Positions 19,306-32,189 of a DNA stretch of 64,000 nt are shown here, piece by piece. Both the position numbers and the translations under genes were made by a program. The DNA comes from Micromonospora sp. NBC_01740 (lineage in GTDB: Bacteria; Actinomycetota; Actinomycetes; Mycobacteriales; Micromonosporaceae), in assembly GCF_035920365.1 (NCBI RefSeq), contig NZ_CP109150.1, positions 4,278,001 through 4,342,000 of the forward strand. Reading direction: 5' to 3'. The notes under the pieces are model-generated. The model had not been told where the DNA came from. It saw only the letters and a list, made by a program, of their open reading frames with translations, and did no database searches. The stretch's first letter is position 1. Every line of letters starts with the position of its first letter.

Positions 19306-19659
19306 TCAGCCCTCAAGCACGTGCAGGACCACGAGCGCGACGGCTGCCACCGCGAAGATCACCGGCGTCAGGGTCATCGGGGCCGGGTCCTTCGCGCGGG
19401 CGTGGTAGACCACCGCGCCCACCATCTGCAGGGCGAGGCCGATCGCCGCCGCGATGCCCAGCGGCGCCCAGAGCAGGCCGAGCAGCAGCCCGGCGACCGC
19501 GGCGAGTTCCAGCACCCCGAGCAGGCGCGTCAGCCCGGGCGAGACGCCGAGGTGGTCCATCCGCTCGCGCATCTGCGCCTGCCCGGTGAGCTTCGGCACG
19601 GCGGTGCCCAGGAACACCGCGGCGAGGATGAGGGTCAGGACGAGGATGGGAATGTGCAC
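19306..19659 (-). CDS. DoxX-like small membrane protein
   Basis: The product is about 117 residues from a GTG at 19659, chosen because a GAAGGA site lies just upstream. An in-frame start at 19713 has no such support. Four hydrophobic segments and the early TAVPKLTGQ match the DoxX/DoxD-like family of quinone-linked or redox-associated membrane proteins. It lies between the rifJ-like and rifN-like genes, apparently in one operon. No specific role in AHBA synthesis is known to me. Confidence 0.8.
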   Translation of the reverse strand: MHIPILVLTLILAAVFLGTAVPKLTGQAQMRERMDHLGVSPGLTRLLGVLELAAVAGLLLGLLWAPLGIAAAIGLALQMVGAVVYHARAKDPAPMTLTPVIFAVAAVALVVLHVLEG

Positions 19660-19750
19660 GTGATGTCCTTCGGGAAGAGTCGGAACGTGCGGACGACCGT
19701 ACCGCTGGCGCATCGACGCCGATCGGGCCGGACGGCGCGGTGACGGGTCG

Positions 19751-20182
19751 TCATCGGACGGTCGCGGCGAGGGCGCGGGCGGCCAGGCGGTAGCCCAGCG
19801 ACCCGAGCCCGACGATGACGCCGCTGGCCAGCGGGGCGATCACCGAGTCGTGCCGGAAGCTCTCCCGGGCCCAGACGTTGGACAGGTGCACCTCGACGAA
19901 GGGCCGGGGATAGTTGGCCAGCGCGTCGCGCAGGCTCCAGCCCGCGATCATCAGGGCGCCCGGGTTGACGATGGCGCCCACGGTGTCGTAGTTGTCCTGG
20001 ATGGCGCGGATCATGGCGCCCTCGCAGTCGTGCTGCTGGGCCACCACCCGCCAGCCCCGTTCCGCGATCTCCTCGCCGACGGCCCGTTCGATGTCGTCCA
20101 GGGTGTCGGTGCCGTAGATCTCCGGCTCCCGTCGGCCGAGGATGCCCAGGTTCGGGCCGTTCAGCAGCAACACGTCCGACAC
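19751..20182 (-). CDS. rifJ: AminoDHQ dehydratase, type II 3-dehydroquinase fold (RifJ-like)
   Basis: The 143-residue protein is a type II dehydroquinase. It shows LNGPNLG with the following IYG tyrosine, VNPGALM and SLRDAL, and the EVHLSN block carrying the catalytic His. The sequence between NPGA and SLRDAL reads LMIAGW rather than the usual YTHTS-type segment, which may mark the amino-sugar-derived substrate. In AHBA synthesis this enzyme converts 5-deoxy-5-amino-3-dehydroquinate to the aminodehydroshikimate. It starts with GTG behind a GAGGTG site and is divergent from AHBA synthase across a shared regulatory region. A shikimate-pathway AroQ role is possible but less likely here. Confidence 0.87.
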   Translation of the reverse strand: MSDVLLLNGPNLGILGRREPEIYGTDTLDDIERAVGEEIAERGWRVVAQQHDCEGAMIRAIQDNYDTVGAIVNPGALMIAGWSLRDALANYPRPFVEVHLSNVWARESFRHDSVIAPLASGVIVGLGSLGYRLAARALAATVR

Positions 20183-20516
20183 GCTTCACCTCGCGGGGCG
20201 TGGCCCTGTCCCGACAAGGCCCGATGACTGGTCCACCGCAGTCTTACTACGCCCGCGACGTCGGGCGAACCGGCGGTGGCCGTGGCGCGGCGGACTAAGG
20301 GGTGGCTAGGGGCTGTTAGGGGCGGTGACCGCGCGTCCGCTTCGGTTACCGTCCTCCCTGCCGAAGCGACGCCGCCGGCTCCAACGGAAGCGTCACCTAC
20401 CTCGAACCGGCCATCGGCGCCCCGGTGCGCCCGGACCGCGTGCCGGCGGTACCCGGTCGTCCCGCCCGATGGTCCGGCGAAGCCCCTGGTCTGCCCGAGT
20501 TGGGAAGTGGGAAGTC
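20183..20516. promoter_or_regulatory. Divergent AHBA promoter region with three phased TAGGGG elements
   Basis: The 334-bp region between rifJ-like and rifK-like genes has no gene. Its main feature is three elements, TAAGGGG, CTAGGGG and TTAGGGG, whose GGGG blocks start at 20299, 20309 and 20319, exactly 10 bp apart. They therefore face the same side of the DNA helix. They lie about 115-140 bp from the rifJ start and 195-220 bp from the rifK start. The same element occurs at three other cluster promoters in this window. Binding by a pathway activator is inferred. Confidence 0.7.
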
Positions 20517-21680
20517 ATGAGTGGTCAGCCCTCGACGGTGTCGGAGTTCCCCGAGTGGCCGCAGTTCGGCGACGAGGAGCGCGCCGGACTGATCCGCGCC
20601 CTCGAACAGGGGCAGTGGTGGCGGATGGGCGGCAGCGAGGTCGACTCCTTCGAGAAGGAGTTCGGTGACTACCACGGCACGCCGCACGCGCTCGCCGTCA
20701 CCAACGGCACCCACGCCCTCGAGGTCGCCCTGGAGGTGCTCGGCGTCGGGCCGGGCACCGAGGTGATCGTCCCGGCCTTCACGTTCATCTCGTCCTCGCT
20801 GGCCGCGCAGCGCCTCGGCGCGGTCGCCGTGCCGGTCGACGTCGACCTCGACACCTACTGCATCGACCCGGCCGCCGTCGAGGCCGCGATCACCCCCCGC
20901 ACCAAGGTCGTCATGCCGGTGCACATGGCCGGTCAGTTCGCCGACATGGACGCGCTGGACAAGCTCGCCGCCGACGCGGGGGTGGCGGTGCTCCAGGACG
21001 CGGCGCACGCCCACGGCGCGCAGTGGCAGGGCAAGCGGTCCGGGGCGCTCGGCTCGGTGGCCGCGTTCAGCTTCCAGAACGGCAAGCTGATGACCGCCGG
21101 CGAGGGCGGGGCGGTGCTCTTCCCCGACGAGGAGCTGCGCGAGCGGGCGTTCCTCGTGCACAGCTGCGGCCGGCCCCGCACCGACCGGGACTACCTGCAC
21201 GGCACCACCGGCTCGAACTACCGGATGGGCGAGTTCACCGCCGCCGTGCTGCGCGCCCAGCTGTCCCGCCTGGACGAGCAGATCGCGCTGCGCGAGCAGC
21301 GTTGGCCGCTGCTGTCGAGCCTGCTCGCCGAGATCCCCGGCGTGGTTCCGCAGACCACCGACCCCCGTACCGACCGCAACCCGCACTACATGGCGATGTT
21401 CCGCGTCCCCGGGATCACCATCGAGCGCCGCCGCGCCGTGGTCGACGCGCTCATCGCCCGGGGCGTCCCGGCGTTCGTGGCGTTCCGGGCGATCTACCGG
21501 TGCGAGGGCTTCTGGAAGGCCGGCGCCCCCGACGAGTCGGTCGAGGCGATCGCGGCCCGCTGCCCCAACGTCGAGCAGATCCACTCCGACTGCATCTGGC
21601 TGCACCACCGCACCCTGCTCGGCACGGAGCAGCAGATGCACGAGATCGCCGCCGTGCTCGCCGACGTCCTCGCCGGATGA
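20517..21680 (+). CDS. rifK: AHBA synthase / UDP-3-keto-glucose aminotransferase (RifK-like)
   Basis: The 387-residue protein is a DegT/DnrJ/EryC1 PLP enzyme, nearly the same length as RifK. Signature segments are VTNGTHALEVAL, IVPAFTFISSS, QDAAHAHGA and FSFQNGKLMTAGEGG, with Lys190 as the PLP lysine. In rifamycin and related pathways it has two roles: with RifL it makes UDP-kanosamine, and it aromatises aminodehydroshikimate to AHBA. The start has GGGAAG close upstream. The stop overlaps the next ATG. This gene is the best single marker that the cluster makes an AHBA-derived product such as an ansamycin. Confidence 0.95.
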   Translation: MSGQPSTVSEFPEWPQFGDEERAGLIRALEQGQWWRMGGSEVDSFEKEFGDYHGTPHALAVTNGTHALEVALEVLGVGPGTEVIVPAFTFISSSLAAQRLGAVAVPVDVDLDTYCIDPAAVEAAITPRTKVVMPVHMAGQFADMDALDKLAADAGVAVLQDAAHAHGAQWQGKRSGALGSVAAFSFQNGKLMTAGEGGAVLFPDEELRERAFLVHSCGRPRTDRDYLHGTTGSNYRMGEFTAAVLRAQLSRLDEQIALREQRWPLLSSLLAEIPGVVPQTTDPRTDRNPHYMAMFRVPGITIERRRAVVDALIARGVPAFVAFRAIYRCEGFWKAGAPDESVEAIAARCPNVEQIHSDCIWLHHRTLLGTEQQMHEIAAVLADVLAG

Positions 21681-22810
21681 CGGCCCTGCCCCCGGCCGCC
21701 GCGCCCGACCGACCGGTGCGGGTCGCGGTGGCCGGCCTCGGGTGGGCCGGGCGGGAGATCTGGCTGCCCCGGCTCGCCGCGCATCCGGGCTTCGAGGTGA
21801 CCGCCGTGGTCGACCCGGAGCCCGGCGTACGCGACCGGGCCCGCGCCACCCACGACGTTCCGTCCGCGTACGCCGACGTCGACGACCTGCCCGCCGGGGC
21901 GGTCGACCTGGTGGTGGTCGCCGTACCGAACCACCTGCACGCCACCGTGGCGGTCCGGCTGCTGCGCCGGGGCGTACCGGTGTTCCTGGAGAAGCCGGTC
22001 TGCCTGACCTCCGCCGAGGCGACCCTGCTGGCCGACGCGGAACGCGACGGCGGCGCGGTGCTGCTGGCCGGCAGCGCCGCCCGCTACCGGGCCGACATCC
22101 GGGCCCTGACCGGGGTGGCCGCCGAGCTGGGCCCGATCCGGCACGTCGACGTGGCCTGGGTCCGCGCCCGGGGGGTGCCCGACGCGGGCGGCTGGTTCAC
22201 CCGGCGCGACCTCTCCGGCGGGGGAGCGCTGGTGGACCTCGGCTGGCACCTGCTCGACACGGTGCTGCCGATGCTCGGCCCGACCCGGGTCACCCACGCC
22301 ATCGGCAGCGTCTCCGACGACTTCGTCAACGACAGCGCCGCCCACGCCGCCTGGCGCAGCGACACCGGCGCCGGTGGTCGCGCCCCCGGGGACGTCGAGG
22401 ACACCGCCCGGGGCTTCCTGCTCACCGCCGAGGGGACCTCGGTCGCCCTGCACGCCTGCTGGGCCTCGCACGAGTCGCTGGACCGCACCACTGTCACCGT
22501 GCACGGCGCCGCCGGATCGGCGACGCTGCGCTGCACGTTCGGCTTCAGCCCCAACCGGGAGCCGGCGCCGGTGCTGACCCGCACCCGGGACGGCGAGACC
22601 GTCCGGCTGTCGCTGCCCGAGGAGCCGATCGGCGCCGAGTACGACCGCCAGCTCGACGAGCTGCCCGCGCTGCTCGCCGACCCGGCGTCGCGGGGCGCGG
22701 CCGTCGCCGAGGCCCGCCGGACCATCGACATCATCGAACGGATCTACCAGTCCGCCCGGCCCACCGCGCCGGAGCGGCAGCACGCGCTGGCGGGCCATCG
22801 CGACCGGTGA
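21677..22810 (+). CDS. rifL: GFO/IDH/MocA oxidoreductase (RifL-like)
   Basis: The 377-residue protein has an N-terminal NAD-binding Rossmann fold (VAGLGWAGREIW) and the family EKP motif (FLEKPVCLT). A C-terminal alpha/beta domain includes LVDLGWHLLD. RifL oxidises UDP-glucose to UDP-3-keto-glucose for RifK. It overlaps the AHBA synthase gene by ATGA and is followed 37 bp later by the rifM-like gene, the same K-L-M order as in the rifamycin cluster. Confidence 0.92.
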   Translation: MTALPPAAAPDRPVRVAVAGLGWAGREIWLPRLAAHPGFEVTAVVDPEPGVRDRARATHDVPSAYADVDDLPAGAVDLVVVAVPNHLHATVAVRLLRRGVPVFLEKPVCLTSAEATLLADAERDGGAVLLAGSAARYRADIRALTGVAAELGPIRHVDVAWVRARGVPDAGGWFTRRDLSGGGALVDLGWHLLDTVLPMLGPTRVTHAIGSVSDDFVNDSAAHAAWRSDTGAGGRAPGDVEDTARGFLLTAEGTSVALHACWASHESLDRTTVTVHGAAGSATLRCTFGFSPNREPAPVLTRTRDGETVRLSLPEEPIGAEYDRQLDELPALLADPASRGAAVAEARRTIDIIERIYQSARPTAPERQHALAGHRDR

Positions 22811-22847
22811 GAACCACCGTCGGCCACACTCGCTTCCGGGAGCAGCC

Positions 22848-23543
22848 ATGAGCCATCCATCGTCCACCGTCGAGGTGACCCCGCCGTCGCCGGGCCGCGG
22901 CCCGATCCGCGCGGTCGTGTTCGACCTCGACGGCGTCATCGTCGACAGCTCGGCCGTCATGCGTGAGGCGTTCAGCATCGCGTACGCCGAGGTGGTGGGC
23001 GACGGGCCGGCGCCGTTCGAGGAGTACAACCGGCACATGGGCCGGTACTTCCCGGACATCATGCGGCTGATGGGGCTGCCCCTGGAGATGGAGGAGCCGT
23101 TCGTCCGGGAGAGCTACCGGATGGCCCACCTGGTGCCGCTCTTCCCCGGCGTCCGGGAGACCCTGGAGACGCTGCACTCCCGGGGGATCCGGATGGCGAT
23201 CGCCACCGGCAAGGCCGGCCCCCGGGCCCGCTCCCTGCTCGACCAGCTCGGCGTGCTGGGCCTCTTCGGTCAGGTGATCGGCTCCGACGAGGTGGCCCGC
23301 CCGAAGCCCGCCCCGGACATCGTGCTCCAGGCGCTCGGCCACCTCGACGTGCCGCCCGGCCAGGCGATGATGGTCGGCGACGCGGTCATCGACCTGCTCA
23401 GCGGCCGGGACGCCGGGGCGACCGCGGTGGCCACCACCTGGCACGGCGGGGACGTCGCCGCGCTGCTCGCCGCCGGCCCCGACCTGGTCGTGCACGCCCC
23501 GACGGAGCTGCTCGCGCACTGCCCGGCGGCCCTCGTCCACTGA
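22848..23543 (+). CDS. rifM: HAD-family phosphatase (RifM-like)
   Basis: The 231-residue HAD-IA protein has motif I VFDLDGVIVDS, a motif II Thr in IATGKAGP, motif III Lys in RPKPAPD and motif IV VGDAVIDLLSGRDAG. In AHBA biosynthesis RifM-type phosphatases release kanosamine from its UDP form or act on related phosphates. The gene completes the K-L-M set and has a GGGAG site before its ATG. A bidirectional hairpin follows. Confidence 0.92.
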   Translation: MSHPSSTVEVTPPSPGRGPIRAVVFDLDGVIVDSSAVMREAFSIAYAEVVGDGPAPFEEYNRHMGRYFPDIMRLMGLPLEMEEPFVRESYRMAHLVPLFPGVRETLETLHSRGIRMAIATGKAGPRARSLLDQLGVLGLFGQVIGSDEVARPKPAPDIVLQALGHLDVPPGQAMMVGDAVIDLLSGRDAGATAVATTWHGGDVAALLAAGPDLVVHAPTELLAHCPAALVH

Positions 23544-23599
23544 GACCCGCCCGCCCGCTCCCCGTCGTGACGGGCGCGACCCGAACCTGTCGTGCACGT

Positions 23600-23626
23600 C
23601 CGGCCCGCCCTGAACAGGCGGGCCGG
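23600..23626. terminator. Bidirectional hairpin between convergent genes
   Basis: A perfect 10-bp inverted repeat (23600-23609 with 23617-23626) has a seven-base loop. It lies between the rightward rifM-like gene and the leftward M23 peptidase and can stop transcription from both sides. Confidence 0.72.
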
Positions 23627-23678
23627 GACACCGTCCGGAGTCCCCGCCCGCCTGTCCGGTGTGCCCGGTCGGGTCGGT

Positions 23679-24461
23679 TCAGCCGTTGCGGCTGACCGGC
23701 GCCGTACCCACCACGTAGTTGGTGCCGACCTCGACGCTGTTGGGGATCTCGCGGCTGGTCTGGGTGTCGCAGTTGACGATGTTCCAGTGCAGGTGCGGGC
23801 CGGTCACGTTGCCGGTCGCCCCGGAGGTGCCGATCCGCTGTCCCTGCGCCACGCGGTCACCGTTGTTGATGATCGTGGCACTCAGGTGGGCGTACTGGGA
23901 GCACCGGTTGTTGCCGTGGTCGACGAGCGCCATGATCCCGCCGCCGCCCGCCCAGCCCTCGAAGCGGATGGTGCCCGCGGCGGACGCGAGGATCGGCACG
24001 CCCACCGGCATGCCGAAGTCGATGGCGTGCCGGTTGTAGACGTCGTTGTGGGAGAAGCTGCTGCCCGCCGCCTGGGTGATCGGGTAGGCGCGTCCGGCAG
24101 GGAACGGCAGCTTGAACTGGGCAGAGCTGCCGCAGGGCGGGACGACCGGGCCGTTCGAACCGGTCTCCAGGAATCCGTCGGTGAGCCACCCGCCGCCCGA
24201 GAGCTTGTTCCAGATGTTGGTGACGCCGGCGAAACCCTGGACGGAGTCCCCTCGGACGTGGCAGGTGATGGTGACGGTGTTGCCGTTGGGGACACTGCCG
24301 ATCACCGCTGCGCTCACCGACGGCGCATTGCGGATGTTCAGCGGGAGTCCACTGGGTACGTACACCCTGACCTGGGCGGCGGCGTGTGCCGGCACAGCCG
24401 ACAGGGCCACGGTCAAACAGGAGACCAGGACAGCGATCAGGGTCTGCGTTACGCGGCGCAG
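23679..24461 (-). CDS. Secreted M23 (LytM-type) peptidase with SH3-like domain
   Basis: The precursor has a signal peptide ending AVPAHA, then a bacterial SH3-like segment (NIRNAPSVSAAVIGSV) and a LytM/M23 metallopeptidase domain. The zinc motifs are visible as the His and Asp in RHAIDFG and the HxH in GPHLHW. It likely cleaves peptidoglycan cross-bridges or binds wall peptides outside the cell. The start is uncertain. A perfect GGAGGTGA site at 24467-24474 points to a CTG start at 24461, giving a neat RR-type signal peptide. GTG at 24470 overlaps that site, and the ATG at 24509 lacks one. It lies inside the biosynthetic cluster but has no obvious pathway role. Confidence 0.87.
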   Translation of the reverse strand: MRRVTQTLIAVLVSCLTVALSAVPAHAAAQVRVYVPSGLPLNIRNAPSVSAAVIGSVPNGNTVTITCHVRGDSVQGFAGVTNIWNKLSGGGWLTDGFLETGSNGPVVPPCGSSAQFKLPFPAGRAYPITQAAGSSFSHNDVYNRHAIDFGMPVGVPILASAAGTIRFEGWAGGGGIMALVDHGNNRCSQYAHLSATIINNGDRVAQGQRIGTSGATGNVTGPHLHWNIVNCDTQTSREIPNSVEVGTNYVVGTAPVSRNG

Positions 24462-24578
24462 GGAAATCACCTCCGACTGGCCCGCCGGGGGCGGGCGATA
24501 GATCATCATCGACAGCGGTGATGCTAGCCCCGGCGGAAGCCGTGGCGATACACGTCGATAGGGGCCCCTGAAGCGCTC

Positions 24579-27500
24579 TCAGTGCGCGCCGTCGACGGCC
24601 CCGGGTCCGGCTTCCAGGAAGCGCAGCATGGCGGTGGCCAGGATCTCGGCGACGGGGGCCGGGACCAGGTCGGTGCGGATGGTGACGCGCAGGAGGGCGC
24701 CCCCGTCGCCGGGAAGCACCTCGGCGACGCAGGAACCCGACCACTCCCGGGCGTACGGCTCGACGACCTCCTCGGTCCGGCAGCCGGGCAGCTCCAGCGG
24801 CAGCACCACGTTGTCCTGGTAGGCGAACGAGGGCATGCTGTTGGCCACCTCGCGGGACATGCCGAGGACCGGGTCGACGGTCATCTCCACGAAGGAGACG
24901 TCCTGGGCGGCCATCAGCGCGTCCGCGGTGCGCTGGACCGCTCGGATCAGGTCCTTCTCCGGCCCGTCGAAACGGACCCGCAGGCAGTTGGAGGTGATCC
25001 TGCTCGTGAAGGTGGAGTCGAGGATCCGGCTGCCGCGCTGGGCGACGATCATCAGCAGGGCGATGTCGTCCTGCTGGTGGATGGTGCGCAGCGCCGAGGC
25101 GTAGGCGGCGGCGAAATAGGTGGAGCGGCTGAACCGCTGTTCGCGGGCGGCCCGGTCCCAGCGGTCCAGCACCTCCGGAGGGACGGTGACGATGTGCCCG
25201 GTCCGAGGGCCCCAGGTCGGGGTCTGCTCCAGCAGCGACTGCGGCCGGCCCTCGCCCTGGCGGGCGAGGCCGCGCAACTGCTCGCGCCAGTAGTCGCGCT
25301 GCGCGTCGAGGTCGGTGGCGGCCCGCAGGCGGGTGTGCTCGTCGTGGAACTGGCGCAGCGTGGGCGCGGGGCGGTCCCAGCATGGCGCCCGGCCGGCCAG
25401 GCGGGCGGCGTAGGCGTGGCCGAGGTCGCGGACGAGCAGCGCGTGTGACCAGCCGTCGAAGGCGATGTGGTGGATGCCGATGCCGAACAGGATGCGCCCG
25501 GTCGACCTGTCGCGGATGAGCGCGGCCCGCCAGTTGCGGCCCTGGGTGTAGTCCAGCGGCTGCTGCACGGCCTCGGCGAGCTGGTCGAGGGCCTCCTGCT
25601 TGCTGGTGGCGTCGGTGAGCAGTCGCAGCTGCGGCATGCCCGGCTTCGGTGGGACGACGGCCACGGGGGGGTCCACCCGCCGGTAGCGGGCGTACAGCGC
25701 CTCGTGCCGGCGGTGCACGTCGCCGAGCGCCGCCATCAGCGCGCGCAGGTCCAGCTCGCCCTCGATCCACCAGGTGGTCGGGCAGACCAGGTCGAAGGGG
25801 AGCCAGACGAACTTGCCGACCGACAGGGTCAGCGGGACGGGCCCGGCCGGGCCGGGACGGCCGGTGACGGACGGTTCCGGTTCGGCCGGGGGACGGCGGG
25901 GCGCGGTGGTGAGCCAGTGCGCCAGGCCGTGCGGGGTGGGCGTGCGGTGGATCTGCGAGACGGGTACGACGACGTCGGCGGCCTCGTCGACGGCCGCGGC
26001 GACGGCGGCGGACTGCAGGGAGGTGCCGCCGAGGGCGAAGAAGCTGTCCCGCGTGCCGACCCGGTCGATGCCGAGGACGGTCGCAAACACTCCGGCCACG
26101 AGACGTTCCTCGTCGGTGGCGGCCTCGACGTAGTCCACGCCGAGGTCCGGGCGCTGCGGGCCCGGCTCCGGCAGCGCCCGCCTGTCGATCTTGCCGGTGC
26201 CGCCGACGGGGAACCGGTCGAGGACCATGATCACGGCGGGGACCATGTACGGGGGCAGCACACCCGAGGCGTGCTCCCGCAGCTCGGTCACGGCCGGCTT
26301 GCGGCCGTCGCGGCCGGTCACGTAGCCGACCAGCCGGGCGACGCCCCGGTCCTCGCGGCGGACGACCACGGCCGTGCCGACGCCCGGGTGCTGTTCGAGG
26401 ACGGCCTCGATCTCGCCGAGCTCGATGCGGATCCCGTTGACCTTCACCTGGTGGTCCATCCGGGCGAGGATCTCCAGCGCCCCGGAGGCGTTCCACCGGC
26501 CCAGGTCGCCGGTGCGGTAGGCGACCCCGCCGCCGTACGGGTCGGTGACGAACCGTTGGGCGGTCAGCTCGGGTCGGTTGAGGTAACTGTCGGCGACCCC
26601 GGCGCCGGTGATGAGGATTTCGCCGGCCACGCCCATGGGGACGAGGTCGAGGTTGGCGTCGACGACGCGGATCTGCCGGTTGGGCATGGGCCAGCCGATC
26701 GGCACGTACGCGCCGCTCCAGCCGGCCGACGCGTCGAACCACGTGCACGCCACGGCGGCCTCGGCGGGCCCGTACGCGTTGATCAGGCGCGCGCCGGCCG
26801 CGATCCACCGTTGCGCCATGCGCGGCGGAACGGGCTCCCCGGCGAGGGTCACGCAGGACATGCTCGGGCAGTCGGCCGGGTCCACGGCGGCGAGGTTGGT
26901 GGGCGGGCAGAACGCGTGGGTGGTCTCCTCCTTCGCGATCAGCTCCGTCAACCGGCGGGCGTCGAGCAGGTCGTCGCGGGAGCTGACGACGACGCGGGCG
27001 CCGGAGGTCAGCGCGGTGTAGATCTCGCCGAGGGCGACGTCGAAGACCGGCGCGCAGCAGTGCAGCATCCGGCTGTCCGGGCCGACCGCGCACTCGTCGC
27101 GCATCCAGGTGACGAAGTTCGTCAGCATGTCGTGGGTCAGCACGACGCCCTTCGGCGTGCCCGTGGAGCCGGACGTGTAGATCACGAACGCCGGCCGGGA
27201 GGCGTCCACGACCGGCAGCTCGCCCGCTTCGGCCGCCTCCACGGCGGACCACTCGTCGTCGAGGGCGACCACCTTGACGCCGTCCGGGCGCGGGATGCGT
27301 GGGGCGACCTCGCCGACGGTGAGCACGACCCGGGCGCCGTGGTCGGCCAGCAGCAGCCGCATCCGCTCCGCCGGCCAGGACACGTCCATCGGCGTGTACG
27401 CCGCGCCCGCCCGCAGCACGGCCAGGGTGGCGACGAGGGTCAACATGCCGCGGTCCAGCGCCAGCGACACCACGTCCCCGACGCCGACACCGGCGGAGCG

Positions 27501-28283
27501 CAGGTAGCGGGCGAGCAGCTCCGAACGGCGTGCCAGTTCCGCGTACGTGACGACCTCGCCGTCGGCGACGCCCGCGATCGCGTCCGGCGTGCGGCGCGCC
27601 CACTCCAACACCAGCTCGTGCAGCGGCTCGGCCGGCACCGGGCGGACCGGACCCCGGCCCCACGCGAGCAGCCGCTCCCGATCGGCCGCGCCCAGCAGCG
27701 GCAGCCCGGACAGCGGGACCTCGGGTTCCCGCACGCCGGCCGATAGCAGCGTCACGGTCTGGTTCAGCAGGCCCCGCACCCAGTCCGCGGAGAAGCCCTC
27801 CGCCGTGTGGTCCGCCCGCAGCCCGGACCCGTCCGAGGCCACGCTGACCATCAGGTCGACGTCCACCGTCTCCGGGCCCACGCCGGGCACCGGGCCGTCG
27901 ACCAGGTCGACCGCCACCGGGCCCACCACACCCGCACCCGCCGCCGGCGCGGCCCACGCCGCACGCACCCGGCCCACCAGCTCACCGAACGCCGGATCGT
28001 CCGCCACGCCCACCCGCAGCACCGTCCCGCCCGAGGACAGGCCGAGCGCCACCTCCTCCTGACCGGTGTAGCGGGCCAGCACCCCGACGAGGCCCGCCAG
28101 CACCACCAGTCCCGCCGGCTCCGGGCCCGCCAGGTCGGGTAGCGCGAGCGTACGCAGCTCGGACGCCGCCCGGGCCGGCCACGCCAGCGGCCGGCGCAGG
28201 TCACCCATCAGGTCGAGGGCCTCGAAGTCGGGCCCCGCGACACCCGCGGTCGGGGCCTGGGCACCTACGAGCCCGACGGACAT
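24579..28283 (-). CDS. NRPS 1: half-condensation / adenylation / carrier / condensation
   Basis: The protein has 1234 residues. Residues about 25-200 resemble only the C-terminal lobe of a condensation domain (VLARYTGQEEVALGLSS onward) and lack the HHxxxDG lobe. The adenylation domain (about 215-705) has YTSGSTGTPKG at 369-379 and the catalytic Lys near 698 (GGTGKID). The carrier domain has Ser755 in LGGTS. A complete condensation domain (about 815-1234) has an intact HHIAFDG at 938-944. By hand alignment to GrsA the pocket reads D-V-G-F-T-A-A-V-A-K, which I cannot match to a known substrate. It is the last of three leftward paralogues, 84 bp after NRPS 2. No epimerase or thioesterase is present. 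Confidence 0.92.
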   Translation of the reverse strand: MSVGLVGAQAPTAGVAGPDFEALDLMGDLRRPLAWPARAASELRTLALPDLAGPEPAGLVVLAGLVGVLARYTGQEEVALGLSSGGTVLRVGVADDPAFGELVGRVRAAWAAPAAGAGVVGPVAVDLVDGPVPGVGPETVDVDLMVSVASDGSGLRADHTAEGFSADWVRGLLNQTVTLLSAGVREPEVPLSGLPLLGAADRERLLAWGRGPVRPVPAEPLHELVLEWARRTPDAIAGVADGEVVTYAELARRSELLARYLRSAGVGVGDVVSLALDRGMLTLVATLAVLRAGAAYTPMDVSWPAERMRLLLADHGARVVLTVGEVAPRIPRPDGVKVVALDDEWSAVEAAEAGELPVVDASRPAFVIYTSGSTGTPKGVVLTHDMLTNFVTWMRDECAVGPDSRMLHCCAPVFDVALGEIYTALTSGARVVVSSRDDLLDARRLTELIAKEETTHAFCPPTNLAAVDPADCPSMSCVTLAGEPVPPRMAQRWIAAGARLINAYGPAEAAVACTWFDASAGWSGAYVPIGWPMPNRQIRVVDANLDLVPMGVAGEILITGAGVADSYLNRPELTAQRFVTDPYGGGVAYRTGDLGRWNASGALEILARMDHQVKVNGIRIELGEIEAVLEQHPGVGTAVVVRREDRGVARLVGYVTGRDGRKPAVTELREHASGVLPPYMVPAVIMVLDRFPVGGTGKIDRRALPEPGPQRPDLGVDYVEAATDEERLVAGVFATVLGIDRVGTRDSFFALGGTSLQSAAVAAAVDEAADVVVPVSQIHRTPTPHGLAHWLTTAPRRPPAEPEPSVTGRPGPAGPVPLTLSVGKFVWLPFDLVCPTTWWIEGELDLRALMAALGDVHRRHEALYARYRRVDPPVAVVPPKPGMPQLRLLTDATSKQEALDQLAEAVQQPLDYTQGRNWRAALIRDRSTGRILFGIGIHHIAFDGWSHALLVRDLGHAYAARLAGRAPCWDRPAPTLRQFHDEHTRLRAATDLDAQRDYWREQLRGLARQGEGRPQSLLEQTPTWGPRTGHIVTVPPEVLDRWDRAAREQRFSRSTYFAAAYASALRTIHQQDDIALLMIVAQRGSRILDSTFTSRITSNCLRVRFDGPEKDLIRAVQRTADALMAAQDVSFVEMTVDPVLGMSREVANSMPSFAYQDNVVLPLELPGCRTEEVVEPYAREWSGSCVAEVLPGDGGALLRVTIRTDLVPAPVAEILATAMLRFLEAGPGAVDGAH

Positions 28284-28286
28284 GGG

Positions 28287-28300
28287 TCAACCTCCGATCA
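28287..28300 (-). promoter_or_regulatory. Conserved ribosome-binding leader of NRPS 1
   Basis: On the minus strand this reads TGATCGGAGGTTGA just before the ATG. The same leader precedes NRPS 2 (32067-32080) and, over 13 bases, NRPS 3 (35891-35903). It supports the starts and shows the duplications included the translation signals. Confidence 0.8.
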
Positions 28301-28367
28301 GGACCGGCACCACCGGCAGGGGGTACGGCCGGGTCAGGAAACCAGGAACAGGTGCGTGTACGGGCGG

Positions 28368-32063
<3,696 letters not shown>

Positions 32064-32066
32064 CAG

Positions 32067-32080
32067 TCAACCTCCGATCA
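32067..32080 (-). promoter_or_regulatory. Conserved ribosome-binding leader of NRPS 2
   Basis: The minus-strand sequence TGATCGGAGGTTGA is identical to the NRPS 1 leader and sits three bases before the NRPS 2 ATG. Confidence 0.8.
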
Positions 32081-32189
32081 GGCCCGGCGTCGCCTGCGGG
32101 GGTACGCCGGGGAAGAACCACGAACTCCGGGGACGCGGCCCGCGCGCCCACGGCCATGACAAGCAGCCCGATGTGTACGGGGTGGACGG

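Noticed and set aside
24559..24569. TAGGGGCCCCT palindrome upstream of the M23 peptidase as a fifth regulator site
   Set aside because: It is a single copy in a different, self-complementary arrangement just after the NRPS 1 stop. It may be part of a weak hairpin, so it was not counted.
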